This document shows, piece by piece, positions 53,944 to 63,106 of a stretch of 64,000 nt of DNA; position 1 is the stretch's first letter, and every line of letters begins with the position of its first letter. The notes below the pieces were generated by a model. The model had not been told where the DNA came from. It worked only from the letters and a program-made list of their open reading frames with translations, and did not search any database. The stretch is from Streptomyces coelicoflavus. Lineage in GTDB: Bacteria > Actinomycetota > Actinomycetes > Streptomycetales > Streptomycetaceae. Location: NCBI RefSeq assembly GCF_003112555.1, contig NZ_BEWB01000003.1, positions 434,001-498,000 on the forward strand. Direction: 5' to 3'. A program made the position numbers and the translations under genes.

Positions 53944-55281
53944 GTGACCGAGACGACTCACCAGCAGCACGAGGACGGGACCCGCAGCCAGGAGTACCGG
54001 CTGGTCCGGACCTCCCTGCGAGGACTGCGCCAGGACCTGTTCCACGACCCCTTCGCCTACCGCGTCCTGCCGCCCCGCCACACGGACGGCCCGTTCGTCC
54101 GCCGGCTGCCCGGCCGGCTGCGCTCGGACGCCCAGTACCTCCCGCACGCGGTGGTCGGGACGATCGCGTTCTTCACCTTCGTTCTCGGCGCGGTCTCGGG
54201 CGACCTGCCCGGCGGCGACGTGCCGGCCCTGCTGACCGGCATCCTGTGCGCCCTCCCGGTGCTCACCACACTGGTGCGGCCGATCGGCGCGTTCTGGCTG
54301 TCCCTCGCCGTGACACCGCTGGTCGCGCTCATCAATGGCGCCGGGTGGGACTGGCCCTGGATGCCGGGCGCGTTCCTCTGCCACCTCGCGGTGCTGATCA
54401 TCGTGGCGCTGCGCACCCGGCCCCGCACCGCTGTGTGGATGTGGGTCCTGACCTGCGTGTACGCCTTCGTGTCGGACGTCTTTTTCGGCGGGTCGTACTA
54501 CTACACGAACAGCGGGCCGATGATGGTGACGTCGGCGTTCGCCCTGCTCGTGGTCTGTCTCTGGCACATACGGCAGACCGCCCGCAAGGAGGTGACCGCC
54601 CAGCAGACGGTCACCGCGCACGAGCGCTCCCGCCGCACCCTGCTCGAGGAACGCACCACCATCGCCCGCGAGCTGCACGACGTGGTCGCGCACCACATGT
54701 CGGTGGTCGCCATCCAGGCCGAGGCCGCGCCCTACCGGGTGGAGAATCCGCCGGAGGAGCTGGAGCGCGCCTTCGCCACCATCCGGGAGAACGCGGTGGC
54801 GGCCCTCACCGAGCTGCGCCGCGTCCTGGGCGTCGTCCGCGCCGAGGACTACGAGGCCCCGGACGCCCCGCAGCCGACGCTCGCCGACCTGGACGCCCTG
54901 CTCGCCAACGTGCGCGACGCCGGTCTGACGGTCGACAAGGCGGTGACCGGCGCGGTGCGCGAGCTGCCGCCCGGTGTGGAGCTGTCGGCGTACCGCATCG
55001 TGCAGGAGGCGCTGAGCAACAGCCTGCGGCACGCGCCGGGCGCGACGGCCCGCGTCGAGGTCTCCTACGTCCTGGGCGGCCTGGGCCTGCGCGTCGTCAA
55101 CACCGCCGTCCCACCGAACACCCTGGTCAAACCGTCGCCCGGCGCCGGCCACGGCATCACGGGCATGCGCGAGCGCGTCTCGATGCTGAACGGCGAGATG
55201 ACGGCGGGCCCGACGGACGACGGAGGGTACGAGGTGGCGGTGTTCCTGCCGGTCACCGTGCAGACCGAGGACGAATCATGA
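53944..55281 (+). CDS. Sensor histidine kinase (NarL/DesK type), paralogue of preceding kinase
   Basis: 445 residues from GTG 53944; TACCGT ends six bases before it, so the mRNA is probably leaderless, and the in-frame extension to 53857 is unlikely to be translated. Five or six membrane helices (AVVGTIAFFTFVLGAVSG, LLTGILCALPVLTTLVRP, MWVLTCVYAFVSDVFFGG), phospho-His in [20 protein letters not shown], and HATPase_c with VQEALSNSLRHAPGATARV and GHGITGMRERVSMLNG. Very similar to the kinase 51775-53160, pointing to tandem duplication. Overlaps its regulator (ATGA). Confidence 0.92.
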   Translation: MTETTHQQHEDGTRSQEYRLVRTSLRGLRQDLFHDPFAYRVLPPRHTDGPFVRRLPGRLRSDAQYLPHAVVGTIAFFTFVLGAVSGDLPGGDVPALLTGILCALPVLTTLVRPIGAFWLSLAVTPLVALINGAGWDWPWMPGAFLCHLAVLIIVALRTRPRTAVWMWVLTCVYAFVSDVFFGGSYYYTNSGPMMVTSAFALLVVCLWHIRQTARKEVTAQQTVTAHERSRRTLLEERTTIARELHDVVAHHMSVVAIQAEAAPYRVENPPEELERAFATIRENAVAALTELRRVLGVVRAEDYEAPDAPQPTLADLDALLANVRDAGLTVDKAVTGAVRELPPGVELSAYRIVQEALSNSLRHAPGATARVEVSYVLGGLGLRVVNTAVPPNTLVKPSPGAGHGITGMRERVSMLNGEMTAGPTDDGGYEVAVFLPVTVQTEDES

Positions 55282-55943
55282 CGATCCGCGTACTGATCGC
55301 CGACGACCAGATGATGGTGCGCGAGGGCTTCTCGGTCCTGTTGAACGCGATGCCGGACATCGAGGTCGCCGGCGAGGCGGTCAACGGCCGGGAGGCGGTG
55401 ACGAAGGTCCGCGAGCTTGCCCCGGACGTCGTCCTGATGGACATCCGCATGCCCGAGCTGAACGGCATCGAGGCGACCCGGGAGATCGTCGCGGCGGACA
55501 GCACGTCCAAGGTGCTGGTCCTCACCACCTTCGACCTCGACGAGTACGTGTACCAGGCACTGCGCGCGGGTGCTTCCGGCTTCCTCCTCAAGGACGCCTC
55601 GGCCCGCCAGCTCGCGGACGGCGTCCGGGTGGTGGCGGCGGGCGAGGCCCTCCTGGCGCCTTCCATCACCAAGCGCCTGATCACCGAGTTCTCCAAGCTG
55701 TCCGAGACCCCGCGCCCGATGTCCGGGGCGCATGCGGCATACGGCGATCTGACGGAGCGCGAAACGGAGGTCCTGGTCCTGATAGCGCAGGGCCTGTCCA
55801 ACTCGGAGATCGCCGAGCGTCTCGTCGTCGCCGAGTCGACGATCAAGACCCACGTCAGCCGCATCCTGGTGAAGCTCGGCCTGCGCGACCGCACCCAGGC
55901 GGCGGTCTTCGCCTACGAGGCGCGGCTGGTGACCCCGGGCTGA
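55278..55943 (+). CDS. NarL-family response regulator, paralogue
   Basis: 221 residues. [40 protein letters not shown] and [20 protein letters not shown] in the receiver; HTH LTERETEVLVLIAQGLSNSE / RLVVAESTIKTHVSRILVKL. The HTH differs from its neighbour's at few recognition-helix positions (AESTIKTHVS against AEQTVKTHVG), so the two regulators may share or compete for sites. Translationally coupled to the kinase. Confidence 0.95.
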   Translation: MTIRVLIADDQMMVREGFSVLLNAMPDIEVAGEAVNGREAVTKVRELAPDVVLMDIRMPELNGIEATREIVAADSTSKVLVLTTFDLDEYVYQALRAGASGFLLKDASARQLADGVRVVAAGEALLAPSITKRLITEFSKLSETPRPMSGAHAAYGDLTERETEVLVLIAQGLSNSEIAERLVVAESTIKTHVSRILVKLGLRDRTQAAVFAYEARLVTPG

Positions 55944-55965
55944 CCTCAGGGGCGACCGCCACCGG

Positions 55966-56472
55966 TCACCGTCCGCTGTCCTGTCGCTGCCGCAACTCCC
56001 TCTGGCGTTGGCGCCGTTCGCGTCGCCGTTGGCTCCTACGGGCCCGTGCCTGTGCCGTCCGTTCCTCACGCTGCCGCTGTGCGCGCTCCCGCTGCCTCGC
56101 TTCGCGCACCGCGTCGCTGTTCCACCATGTGCACCACGGGACGAGAACCGCGGACGACACGAGGACGAGCGCCACGATCCAGTGACCGAGAGAGGCCCCC
56201 ATGGCCAGGGCGACCACGGCACCCGCGACCGCGCCGGCCGAGTAGCCCAGAGCCGGACGCCAGTCCCTGCGGTGGAAGCCGGTCTTGAACGGGAGAACGA
56301 GCGGGACGGGCGCGATCATCACCGCGGCGAAGTACTTGCCGCCGCCCTCCGGGACACCGCACCCTCCCTTCGGATGCGGCGCGCATCCCAGCGTCACCGA
56401 CCCCGCCAGTCCCCACCCGAACCACAGTGCCAGTCCCGCCGCCAAGGCGGCCCCCACCCATTTGGCATGCAT
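55966..56472 (-). CDS. Small membrane protein with highly basic coiled tail
   Basis: 168 residues. Helices: WVGAALAAGLALWFGWGLAG, FAAVMIAPVPLVLPF, GYSAGAVAGAVVALAMGASL, WIVALVLVSSAVLVPWCTWW. After ~120 comes a tail almost wholly of Arg, Gln, Glu and Ala (REARQRERAQRQREERTAQA), probably a cytoplasmic helix that could bind nucleic acid or acidic lipid. No family recognised. TACACT (56484-56479) ends six bases before ATG 56472: leaderless and divergent from the P450 gene. Confidence 0.78.
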   Translation of the reverse strand: MHAKWVGAALAAGLALWFGWGLAGSVTLGCAPHPKGGCGVPEGGGKYFAAVMIAPVPLVLPFKTGFHRRDWRPALGYSAGAVAGAVVALAMGASLGHWIVALVLVSSAVLVPWCTWWNSDAVREARQRERAQRQREERTAQARARRSQRRRERRQRQRELRQRQDSGR

Positions 56473-56478
56473 CAGCGG

Positions 56479-56512
56479 AGTGTATGCACCGGCCGGGTCG
56501 AGGATCTATCGT
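56479..56512. promoter_or_regulatory. Back-to-back leaderless promoters
   Basis: Minus strand -10 TACACT (56484-56479) and plus strand -10 TATCGT (56507-56512) each end six bases before their start codons, only 46 bases apart, so the two promoters' -35 regions overlap each other. Confidence 0.55.
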
Positions 56513-56518
56513 CCGTCC

Positions 56519-57757
56519 ATGACGGCTGCATCCGATGATTTCCGCGTGTCCGGCCCCGCATTCGACCCGTGGGACCCTGCCTTCGTCGCCGATCCCTACC
56601 CCGCCTTCGCCGAGCTGCGGGCCCGGGGGCGGGTGCTCTACTACGAGCCGAGCGACCAGTGGCTGGTCCCGCACCACGCGGACGTGTCGGCGCTGCTGCG
56701 CGACCGCCGGCTCGGCCGGACCTACCAGCACCGTTTCAGCCACGAGGACTTCGGCCGCACCCCGCCCCCGCCGGAGCAGGAACCCTTCCACACGCTCAAC
56801 GACCACGGCATGCTCGACCTGGAGCCGCCGGACCACACCCGTATCCGGCGCCTGGTGTCGAAGGCGTTCACGCCGCGCACGGTGGAGCGGCTGAAGCCGT
56901 ACGTGCACGGGCTGGCGGACGACCTGGTGGCCCGGCTGGTCGCGGCGGGCGGCGGCGACCTGCTCACCGACGTGGCCGAGCCGCTGCCGGTCGCCGTGAT
57001 CGCCGAGATGCTGGGCATCCCGGAGTCCGACCGCGCCCCGCTGCGCCCCTGGTCGGCGGACATCTGCGGGATGTACGAGCTGAACCCGTCCGAGGAGACG
57101 GCGGCGAAGGCGGTCCGGGCGTCCGTCGACTTCTCCGAGTACCTGCGCACACTCATCGCGGCCCGCCGCAAGGATCCCGGCGACGACCTGATCTCCGGTC
57201 TGATCGCGGCGCACGACGAGGACGACGACCGCCTCACCGAGCAGGAGATGATCTCGACCTGCGTCCTGCTCCTGAACGCCGGTCACGAGGCCACGGTGAA
57301 CGCGACGACCAACGGCTGGCTGGCGCTCTTCCGCCACCCCGACCAGCTGGCCGCCCTGCGCGCGGACCACTCCCTCGTCCCGTCCGCCGTGGAGGAGCTG
57401 ATGCGCTACGACACCCCGCTCCAGCTCTTCGAGCGCTGGGTCCTGGACGAGATCGAGATCGACGGGACGACCCTTCCGCGCGGCGCGGAGGTGGCGATGC
57501 TGTTCGGCTCGGCCAACCACGACCCCGCGGTCTTCACCGACCCGGAACGCCTCGACCTCACCCGCCGGGACAACCCCCACATCTCCTTCAGCGCCGGCAT
57601 CCACTACTGCATCGGCGCCCCGCTGGCCCGCATCGAACTGGCGGCGTCCATGACGTCCCTGCTGGAGCGGGCCCCGGGGCTGCGCCTGGCGGCGGAGCCG
57701 GAACGCCGGCCGAACTTCGTGATGCGCGGTCTGACGGGGCTACGCGTGGAACTCTGA
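56519..57757 (+). CDS. Cytochrome P450 (CYP107 family)
   Basis: 412 residues, complete P450: I-helix LLLNAGHEATVNATTNG with the acid-alcohol-like E-A-T, ExxR in VEELMRYDTPLQLFERWV region, FTDPERLDLTRRDNPH, and haem loop FSAGIHYCIGAPLARIEL with the Cys ligand. Sequence and gene neighbourhood match the conserved Streptomyces CYP107U1 type; recalled, not computed. No ferredoxin or reductase gene adjoins. ATG 56519 has TATCGT six bases upstream (leaderless). The 3' end overlaps the convergent gene by 18 bases. Confidence 0.94.
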   Translation: MTAASDDFRVSGPAFDPWDPAFVADPYPAFAELRARGRVLYYEPSDQWLVPHHADVSALLRDRRLGRTYQHRFSHEDFGRTPPPPEQEPFHTLNDHGMLDLEPPDHTRIRRLVSKAFTPRTVERLKPYVHGLADDLVARLVAAGGGDLLTDVAEPLPVAVIAEMLGIPESDRAPLRPWSADICGMYELNPSEETAAKAVRASVDFSEYLRTLIAARRKDPGDDLISGLIAAHDEDDDRLTEQEMISTCVLLLNAGHEATVNATTNGWLALFRHPDQLAALRADHSLVPSAVEELMRYDTPLQLFERWVLDEIEIDGTTLPRGAEVAMLFGSANHDPAVFTDPERLDLTRRDNPHISFSAGIHYCIGAPLARIELAASMTSLLERAPGLRLAAEPERRPNFVMRGLTGLRVEL

Positions 57758-58069
57758 GACCCCCGGGGACTCCGAGACGCCCGAGGGCTCCGAGACGCCC
57801 GAGGGCTCCGAGACGCTCGGGGACCCAGTGCGCCGGCGCCGCCCCAGCAGCCAGGCCCCGAGCCCCCACACCACGGCGGGCACGACGGCTCCGGCGAGGA
57901 AGACGAACGGCAACTCGGTGAGAGCGGCGCCGAAGTCCTGCCCGTTGTTCTCGAACTCGTTGCCCAGGTGGCGCTGCGTGCGGTCCGAGGACCCCCACAG
58001 CCATACGGCGCCCACGACGCCCGCCGCCGACACCAGGCACCCGCCACCGGTCACCGCGTCTCGCTTCAT
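57740..58069 (-). CDS. Small membrane protein with Ser-Glu-Pro repeats
   Basis: 109 residues. Two membrane helices (GGGCLVSAAGVVGAVWLWG; LPFVFLAGAVVPAVVWGLGA) separated by a short polar loop (SSDRTQRHLGNEFENNGQD), then RRRR and a tail of SEPSGV repeats encoded by an 18-bp direct repeat. Convergent with the P450 gene, with overlapping 3' ends. ATG 58069 or GTG 58075 could be the start. No family recognised. Confidence 0.65.
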   Translation of the reverse strand: MKRDAVTGGGCLVSAAGVVGAVWLWGSSDRTQRHLGNEFENNGQDFGAALTELPFVFLAGAVVPAVVWGLGAWLLGRRRRTGSPSVSEPSGVSEPSGVSESPGVSEFHA

Positions 58070-58103
58070 GCCCACGAGGACGCCGTCGCCCCCCGCGCCG
58101 GTT

Positions 58104-58592
58104 TCACCGCGACGGGCAGGGGACGCCCTCCGCGTGGGGCGGGCCGTCCAGGAGCGTCACTCCGTACCGGGCGAGCCCGTCCACGTGGTCCAGGTCCTGC
58201 CGCGCCTCGGTGTGCCCGACCGAGCGGAAGTAGCCCTCGATCGCCCCGGGATTGTTGATGACCAGCACCTCCGCCGTGGTGGTGAGCGGCTGGAGCGTGT
58301 GGGGGACCGACCGGGGGCCGAAGACGTAGGCGCCCGGTCCGGCGTCGTGGACCTCGCACGCGGCGAGTGAGTCCGCCCCGACCCAGAAGCGGACGCGGCC
58401 GGACAGTACGACCCAGCTCTCGTCCTCGTGGCTGTGCACGTGCAGGGGCGGGGCGTCCGCGCGGCGCATGGTCAGCCGCGCGACGCTGACGACTCCCCGG
58501 GTCTCGGTGTGCGAGACGACCTGTTCCTGGACGCTGTCGTAGTAGCGGTAGTGGGTTCCTTCGCCGGGGTTGCGTACGAGCGCGACGCTCAT
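58104..58592 (-). CDS. Cupin-domain protein
   Basis: 162 residues, single cupin barrel: VARLTMRRADAPPLHVHSHE with metal-binding HVHSHEDE, WVVLSGRVRFWVG, GAYVFGPRSVPHTLQPL with the second His motif. The substrate is unknown; many such proteins in Streptomyces are quercetinase-like or simply ligand binders. GGGGAG precedes ATG 58592. Monocistronic. Confidence 0.87.
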   Translation of the reverse strand: MSVALVRNPGEGTHYRYYDSVQEQVVSHTETRGVVSVARLTMRRADAPPLHVHSHEDESWVVLSGRVRFWVGADSLAACEVHDAGPGAYVFGPRSVPHTLQPLTTTAEVLVINNPGAIEGYFRSVGHTEARQDLDHVDGLARYGVTLLDGPPHAEGVPCPSR

Positions 58593-58782
58593 GTGGGTGC
58601 TCCCCTCGTCTGTGGTTTACCGTTCAACTATTTCGGTCGCGTCGCCTCCGCGCAAGAGGCCGCCGCGAACCGCCGCGATCCGGCCGGATTCCGCCGTCCG
58701 GACCGGCCCCGCGGGACCTCGGGTCAGGTCCCGCGGACCTCAGGTCACGTCCCGTGGACCTCATGTCACGTCCGGCGGATCC

Positions 58783-60402
58783 TCACGTCAGGTCCCGCCG
58801 CCGCAACCCGGCGAGCCCGGCCGCCACCAGTGCCCCCGCGATCAGGAGCAGCACCAGCACCGGTGTCCAGCTCATCTCCCCGCCCGGCAGCTTCGGCAGG
58901 TGCCCGAACGGGGACACGTCCAGGACGCTCCGCGGCACGTCCAGTGCCGGCCCGACCCAGCCGAGCAGCAGCACCGCGCCCGCGACGGCCCACGCGGCCA
59001 CGGCCGCCCGGGGCAGCAGTCCGTGCAGCAGCACCGCCGTCCCGCCGATCACCCACACCGCCGGGAGCTGGACCAGGCACGCGCCCAGGATCGCCCCGAA
59101 GTCCTGCCCGTACCCGGCGGCGAAGCCGAGCCCGGCGAGCAGCATGATGAGCGCCGCGCCGCCGAAGGCGATCACCAGGTGGCCCGCCGCCCACCGCAGC
59201 CGGCCCACCGCGCCCGCCAGCACCGGTTCCGCGCGCCCGGAGGTCTCCTCGCCGCTGAGCCGCAGCACCGACGCGACCACGTACAGCGCGGCGACCAGCC
59301 CCAGCATGCCGACCATCGCCGACACGAAGGCGTCGGTGAGCCCGGCCTGTCCGCCCATCCGCTCGATGATCTCGCGGGCCTGCTCGTTGTCCCCGACCAG
59401 GTCGGCCGCACCCTCCGTCATCCCGCCGTAGACCACCCCGGCGAGGAGGAAGCCGATGCTCCAGCCGAGGACGCTGCCCCGTTGCAGGCGCCAGGCCAGC
59501 GCCCCTGCCGTACCCAGGCGCCCGGCGGCCGGTCCCGGTCGGGTCGGCAGGAAACTCATGCCGAGGTCCCGGCGCCCGGCCAGGGCGTAGGCCACCACCC
59601 CCTGGGCCACCGCCGCGCCGGCGACGAGCAGCAGCACCCACCACCGCTCACCGGCGAAGGCCCGCAGGTTCTCCAGCCAGCCCAGCGGCGACACCCACGT
59701 CAGCACCGACGAGCCGTCGTCCGTCGCGGAATCTCCCGCCGCGCGCAGGACGAAGGCCCCGCCGAGCACGGCCGCCGTCAGCCCCCGGGCCAGCCGGGCG
59801 CTCTCGGTCAGCTGGGCGACGATCGCCGCCGTGGTCGCGAAGAGCATCCCGACGCCCGCGACCCCGAGCCCGAGGGCCAGCGCGCCGACCGCCCCCTGCC
59901 CGGCCAGTCCGACGGCGACCAGCAGGGCCAGGACGGCGTTGGCGACCGCCGCCGCCAGCAGTGCCGCCGTCAGCGGGGCGCGGCGGCCGACCATCCCGGA
60001 GGCGACGACCTCCTGCCGTCCGGTCTCCTCCTCGTCGCGGGTGTGCCGTACGACGATCAGCAGGCTCATCACCGCGGCGAGCGCACCCGCGTACAGGCCG
60101 ACGCGCCAGGCGGTGAGCGCGCCGAGGCTGTCGTCGAAGACCGGGCCGACCAGGGCGCGCAGCGAGGCGTTGGTCTCCATCTGCCGCATCAGGTCGGCGC
60201 GTTCGGCGGCGGTGCCGTACAGGCCCTTGATGGTGCCCGGCATGGACAGCACCATGAGCGCGTTCACCGCGACCCAGACGGGGATCAGCACGCGGTCGCG
60301 GCGCAGGGCGAAGCGCAGCAGCGTGCCGGTGCCGGCGAGTCGGCGCGCGCCCCCGGTCCGGGCGGCGAAGGCCGCGGTGGTGGCGTCGGCGGTGGCGGTC
60401 AT
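58783..60402 (-). CDS. ABC exporter permease (polyketide/antibiotic exporter type)
   Basis: 539 residues with ~12 membrane helices: an N-terminal half ([40 protein letters not shown]) and a second half ([60 protein letters not shown]). The cytoplasmic [17 protein letters not shown] and [20 protein letters not shown] segments, repeated in each half, mark the TipC/antibiotic-exporter permease family. It overlaps the ATPase gene by four bases and is regulated with it, probably by the adjacent MarR protein. Confidence 0.88.
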   Translation of the reverse strand: MTATADATTAAFAARTGGARRLAGTGTLLRFALRRDRVLIPVWVAVNALMVLSMPGTIKGLYGTAAERADLMRQMETNASLRALVGPVFDDSLGALTAWRVGLYAGALAAVMSLLIVVRHTRDEEETGRQEVVASGMVGRRAPLTAALLAAAVANAVLALLVAVGLAGQGAVGALALGLGVAGVGMLFATTAAIVAQLTESARLARGLTAAVLGGAFVLRAAGDSATDDGSSVLTWVSPLGWLENLRAFAGERWWVLLLVAGAAVAQGVVAYALAGRRDLGMSFLPTRPGPAAGRLGTAGALAWRLQRGSVLGWSIGFLLAGVVYGGMTEGAADLVGDNEQAREIIERMGGQAGLTDAFVSAMVGMLGLVAALYVVASVLRLSGEETSGRAEPVLAGAVGRLRWAAGHLVIAFGGAALIMLLAGLGFAAGYGQDFGAILGACLVQLPAVWVIGGTAVLLHGLLPRAAVAAWAVAGAVLLLGWVGPALDVPRSVLDVSPFGHLPKLPGGEMSWTPVLVLLLIAGALVAAGLAGLRRRDLT

Positions 60403-61352
60403 CGCGCCGTCACCTCCGCACCGGACTCCGCGTCCCCGGCGTCCTCGGCGTCGTCGGCGTCCTCGGCGTCCTCGGCCTGGTAGTGCCGCAGGAACAGCTC
60501 CTCCAGCGTCGGCGGCGTCGACGTCAGCGACCGCACGCCCGTCTCGCTCAGCGACCTGAGGACGGCGTCCAGCTTGTCCGTGTCGACCTGGAGCCGGACC
60601 CGGTGGCCCCGGACGTCGAGGTCGTGCACGCCGGGCAGGCGGGTGAGGCCGTTCGGGGCGCCCGCGAGTTCGGCGGTGACGCTGGTCCGGGTCAGGTGGC
60701 GCAGGTCGGCGAGCGAACCGCTCTCGACGGTCCGCCCCTTGCGGATGATGCTGACCCGGTCGCACAGCTCCTCGACCTCGCTGAGGATGTGGGAGGAGAG
60801 CAGCACCGTCCGGCCGCGCTCGCGCTCCTCCTCGACGCACCTCTGGAAGACCTCCTCCATCAGCGGGTCGAGCCCGGAGGTGGGTTCGTCGAGGATCAGC
60901 AGGTCGACGTCGGAGGCGAAGGCGGCGACCAGGGCCACCTTCTGCCGGTTGCCCTTGGAGTAGGTGCGGCCCTTCTTGGTCGGGTCGAGTTCGAAGCGCT
61001 CGACCAGTTCCGCGCGCCGCCGGGTGTCGAGTCCGCCGCGCAGCCGGCCGTAGAGGTCGATGACCTCGCCGCCGGAGAGGTTGCGCCACAGCGTCACGTC
61101 GCCGGGGACGTACGCGATCCGGCGGTGTGCCTCCACCGCGTCGGCCCACGGGTCGCGGCCGAGCACCTGCGCGGCGCCGGAGTCGGCGCGCAGCAGGCCG
61201 AGCAGGACCCGGATGGTGGTGGACTTCCCGGCTCCGTTGGGTCCGAGGAACCCGTGGACCTCCCCGGTCCCGACCTCCAGGTCGAGCCCGTCCAGAGCAT
61301 GCGTGCGTCCGAACGACTTGTGGAGTCCGGAGACGCTGATTGCCTTCGTCAT
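60399..61352 (-). CDS. ABC exporter ATP-binding protein (DrrA type)
   Basis: 317 residues. Walker [21 protein letters not shown], signature [18 protein letters not shown], Walker [19 protein letters not shown]-loop [17 protein letters not shown], and a C-terminal DUF4162-like regulatory domain. DrrA/CcmA-type ATPases energise drug export. The Asp/Ala-rich stretch near the end ([17 protein letters not shown]) is low complexity. TAGCGT (61373-61368) with TTAACT at 17-bp spacing is a plausible promoter over which the MarR dyad lies. Confidence 0.94.
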   Translation of the reverse strand: MTKAISVSGLHKSFGRTHALDGLDLEVGTGEVHGFLGPNGAGKSTTIRVLLGLLRADSGAAQVLGRDPWADAVEAHRRIAYVPGDVTLWRNLSGGEVIDLYGRLRGGLDTRRRAELVERFELDPTKKGRTYSKGNRQKVALVAAFASDVDLLILDEPTSGLDPLMEEVFQRCVEEERERGRTVLLSSHILSEVEELCDRVSIIRKGRTVESGSLADLRHLTRTSVTAELAGAPNGLTRLPGVHDLDVRGHRVRLQVDTDKLDAVLRSLSETGVRSLTSTPPTLEELFLRHYQAEDAEDADDAEDAGDAESGAEVTAR

Positions 61353-61378
61353 GATTCGGAACGTACGCTACTTTCAGA

Positions 61379-61391
61379 AACTTGTGAAGTT
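61379..61391. promoter_or_regulatory. AACTT-GTG-AAGTT operator between ABC exporter and MarR gene
   Basis: A perfect 13-bp inverted repeat in the 74-bp divergent gap, within the spacer of the exporter promoter (TTAACT/TAGCGT). Probable binding site of the adjacent MarR-family protein. Confidence 0.6.
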
Positions 61392-61426
61392 AAGGAAGCG
61401 TCAAGACGGTGAGAGATGATCGTGGG

Positions 61427-61942
61427 ATGAGACAACCAGGGGATCAGGCGGATCAGGCGGCGGCGGGGCGCGACCCCGAGGCGGTGTCGAAGTTCGTGGA
61501 GGGCTTCGCGGCCCAGCTCGTCGAGGCCGGGATGCAGCGCATGCCGTCCCGGGTCTTCGCCGCGCTGCTGGCCTCCGACTCGGGTTCGCTGACCTCCGCC
61601 GAACTCGGCGAGCAGCTCCGGGTCAGCCCGGCCGCCGTCTCCGGCGCCGTGCGCTACCTCTCGCAGCAGCACATGGTCTCGCGCGAGCGGGAGCCCGGCT
61701 CGCGCCGGGAGCGCTACCGGGTGCACAGCAACCAGTGGTACGAGGCGCTGACCAACCGCGAGGCCGTCCTCAAGCGCTGGGAGAGCGCCCTCAGCGACGG
61801 CGTCACCAGCCTCGGCGCCGACACCCCGGCGGGCCGCCGCATGGCCGAGACCCTCGCCTTCTTCGAGTTCGTCGACGAGGAGATCGCCGCGATGATGGAA
61901 CGCTGGCGCGTGCACCGGGAGGAGCGGTTCGGGCAGGGGTGA
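61427..61942 (+). CDS. MarR/GbsR-like transcriptional regulator
   Basis: 171 residues. Winged-helix domain: RMPSRVFAALLASDSGSLTS, AELGEQLRVSPAAVSGAVRY, LSQQHMVSREREPGSRRERY; then a C-terminal helical dimerisation region (AETLAFFEFVDEEIAAMMER). It is divergent from an ABC exporter, whose promoter holds a fitting dyad, so repression of the exporter with relief by the exported compound is likely. Start ATG 61427; GTG 61409 is an in-frame alternative. Confidence 0.9.
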   Translation: MRQPGDQADQAAAGRDPEAVSKFVEGFAAQLVEAGMQRMPSRVFAALLASDSGSLTSAELGEQLRVSPAAVSGAVRYLSQQHMVSREREPGSRRERYRVHSNQWYEALTNREAVLKRWESALSDGVTSLGADTPAGRRMAETLAFFEFVDEEIAAMMERWRVHREERFGQG

Positions 61943-62024
61943 AACCGGCCCCCGGAACGCGGATCCCGGAACCCGGACCGGAACCCGGACCGAACCGGAC
62001 CCCTGAACCCCGCCCCTCCCGCCC

Positions 62025-62921
62025 CTACCCCGCCGGCAGCGTCAGCCCCCACGCCCCCTCCCGCGCCACCCACGTCCGCGTCCCCACCGGACCGCACACC
62101 ACCGCGTCCGCCCGGTACCGGAAGTGCGCCCCCGACACGGTCACCGTCCGCCCGCTCGCCGTCAGCGGTGCCGCCTGAGCGCCCACGGACAGCGGCCGCA
62201 CCTCCACCGCGGCCAGCCCGCCGCCCTCCGGCGTCACCGTCAGCGCCTCCACCGGCTGGTCCAGGTCGACCAGCGTCACCCCGTCGACCTCCACCCGCAG
62301 CCGGGCCGGACCGGCGGTCCCCGGCGACACGGCGGTCCGCGCCGGACGTGCGGAGGCCAGCGTCCGTACGAGCGACTGGCAGGTCCGCAGCCAGGGGCGG
62401 AGCGACCCCGGGCCGGGCGCCGGGTCCTCCCGCCCCGGGACGGGGAACGGGGCCGGCGGAATGCCCACCGCCCCCAGCACCACCCCGTCGCTGTCGTCCA
62501 CGAGCAGGTCCAGGCGCCGTTCCGCGCCGTCCAGCACGGCCCGCGCCGCCGCCACCGCCCCGGTCGGCAGCCCCAGGGACCGGGCGAGACCGAGCGCCGG
62601 ACCCACCGGCACCACCGACAGCGCACACCCCGCGAGCTCCCGCTGCCGGTGCAGCAGTGCCACGGCCCGCAGCAGCGCACCGTCGTCCCCGACCACCACC
62701 GGGCGCCGCGAGCCGCGCCGCCGCAGCGCCCGCGCGAACTCCTCCGGGCCGTCCGGAAGACACACCTTCGTATGCGACGCACCGGCGCTGAGCACGTCTT
62801 TCGCGATCCGGACGGACTCCCCGTCCATGCGCCGGGCGGCCGGATCCACCACCACCAGAAGCTGGTCGGACCTCGCGGAAGAGTTCGCGGAAGAGCTCGC
62901 GGAAGTCGCCACCTCGGCCAT
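62025..62921 (-). CDS. Diacylglycerol/sphingosine kinase-like protein with altered motif
   Basis: 298 residues. The N-terminal part follows the DAGK catalytic fold ([60 protein letters not shown]), and the C-terminal beta part matches [20 protein letters not shown]. The GGDGT nucleotide motif reads GDDGA here and the GTxNdfAR motif reads GPALGLAR. Lipid kinase activity is therefore doubtful. ATG 62921 is close to GAGGAAGCGAGGC. It sits upstream of and divergent from purA. Confidence 0.8.
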   Translation of the reverse strand: MAEVATSASSSANSSARSDQLLVVVDPAARRMDGESVRIAKDVLSAGASHTKVCLPDGPEEFARALRRRGSRRPVVVGDDGALLRAVALLHRQRELAGCALSVVPVGPALGLARSLGLPTGAVAAARAVLDGAERRLDLLVDDSDGVVLGAVGIPPAPFPVPGREDPAPGPGSLRPWLRTCQSLVRTLASARPARTAVSPGTAGPARLRVEVDGVTLVDLDQPVEALTVTPEGGGLAAVEVRPLSVGAQAAPLTASGRTVTVSGAHFRYRADAVVCGPVGTRTWVAREGAWGLTLPAG

Positions 62922-62954
62922 GCCTCGCTTCCTCGGGTAGCATCTTGGTGCAAG

Positions 62955-62982
62955 AGCCCCTTGCGCTGTTGCGCCAGGGGCT
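62955..62982. promoter_or_regulatory. Stem-loop between DAGK-like gene and purA
   Basis: AGCCCCTTGCGC and GCGCCAGGGGCT (12 positions, one mismatch) around TGTT, between two divergent genes and ~125 bases before purA. A terminator is unexpected here, so a leader structure of purA is possible. Confidence 0.4.
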
Positions 62983-63106
62983 TCGTCTATTCCGGGGCAC
63001 CCGGTCCGACGGTTGGCGGCCAACGACGGTCGCGGTGTACGTGGCGGAAACCCGTCGCATACGCCCTCGACCATGGACATGCCCCGCCCGGAAGGGGTGT
63101 ACGCGC

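Noticed and set aside
58783..61149. A single 788-residue frame covering permease and part of the ATPase
   Set aside because: The ATPase is clearly read in another frame (60399-61352); the permease starts at 60402 with an ATGA overlap.
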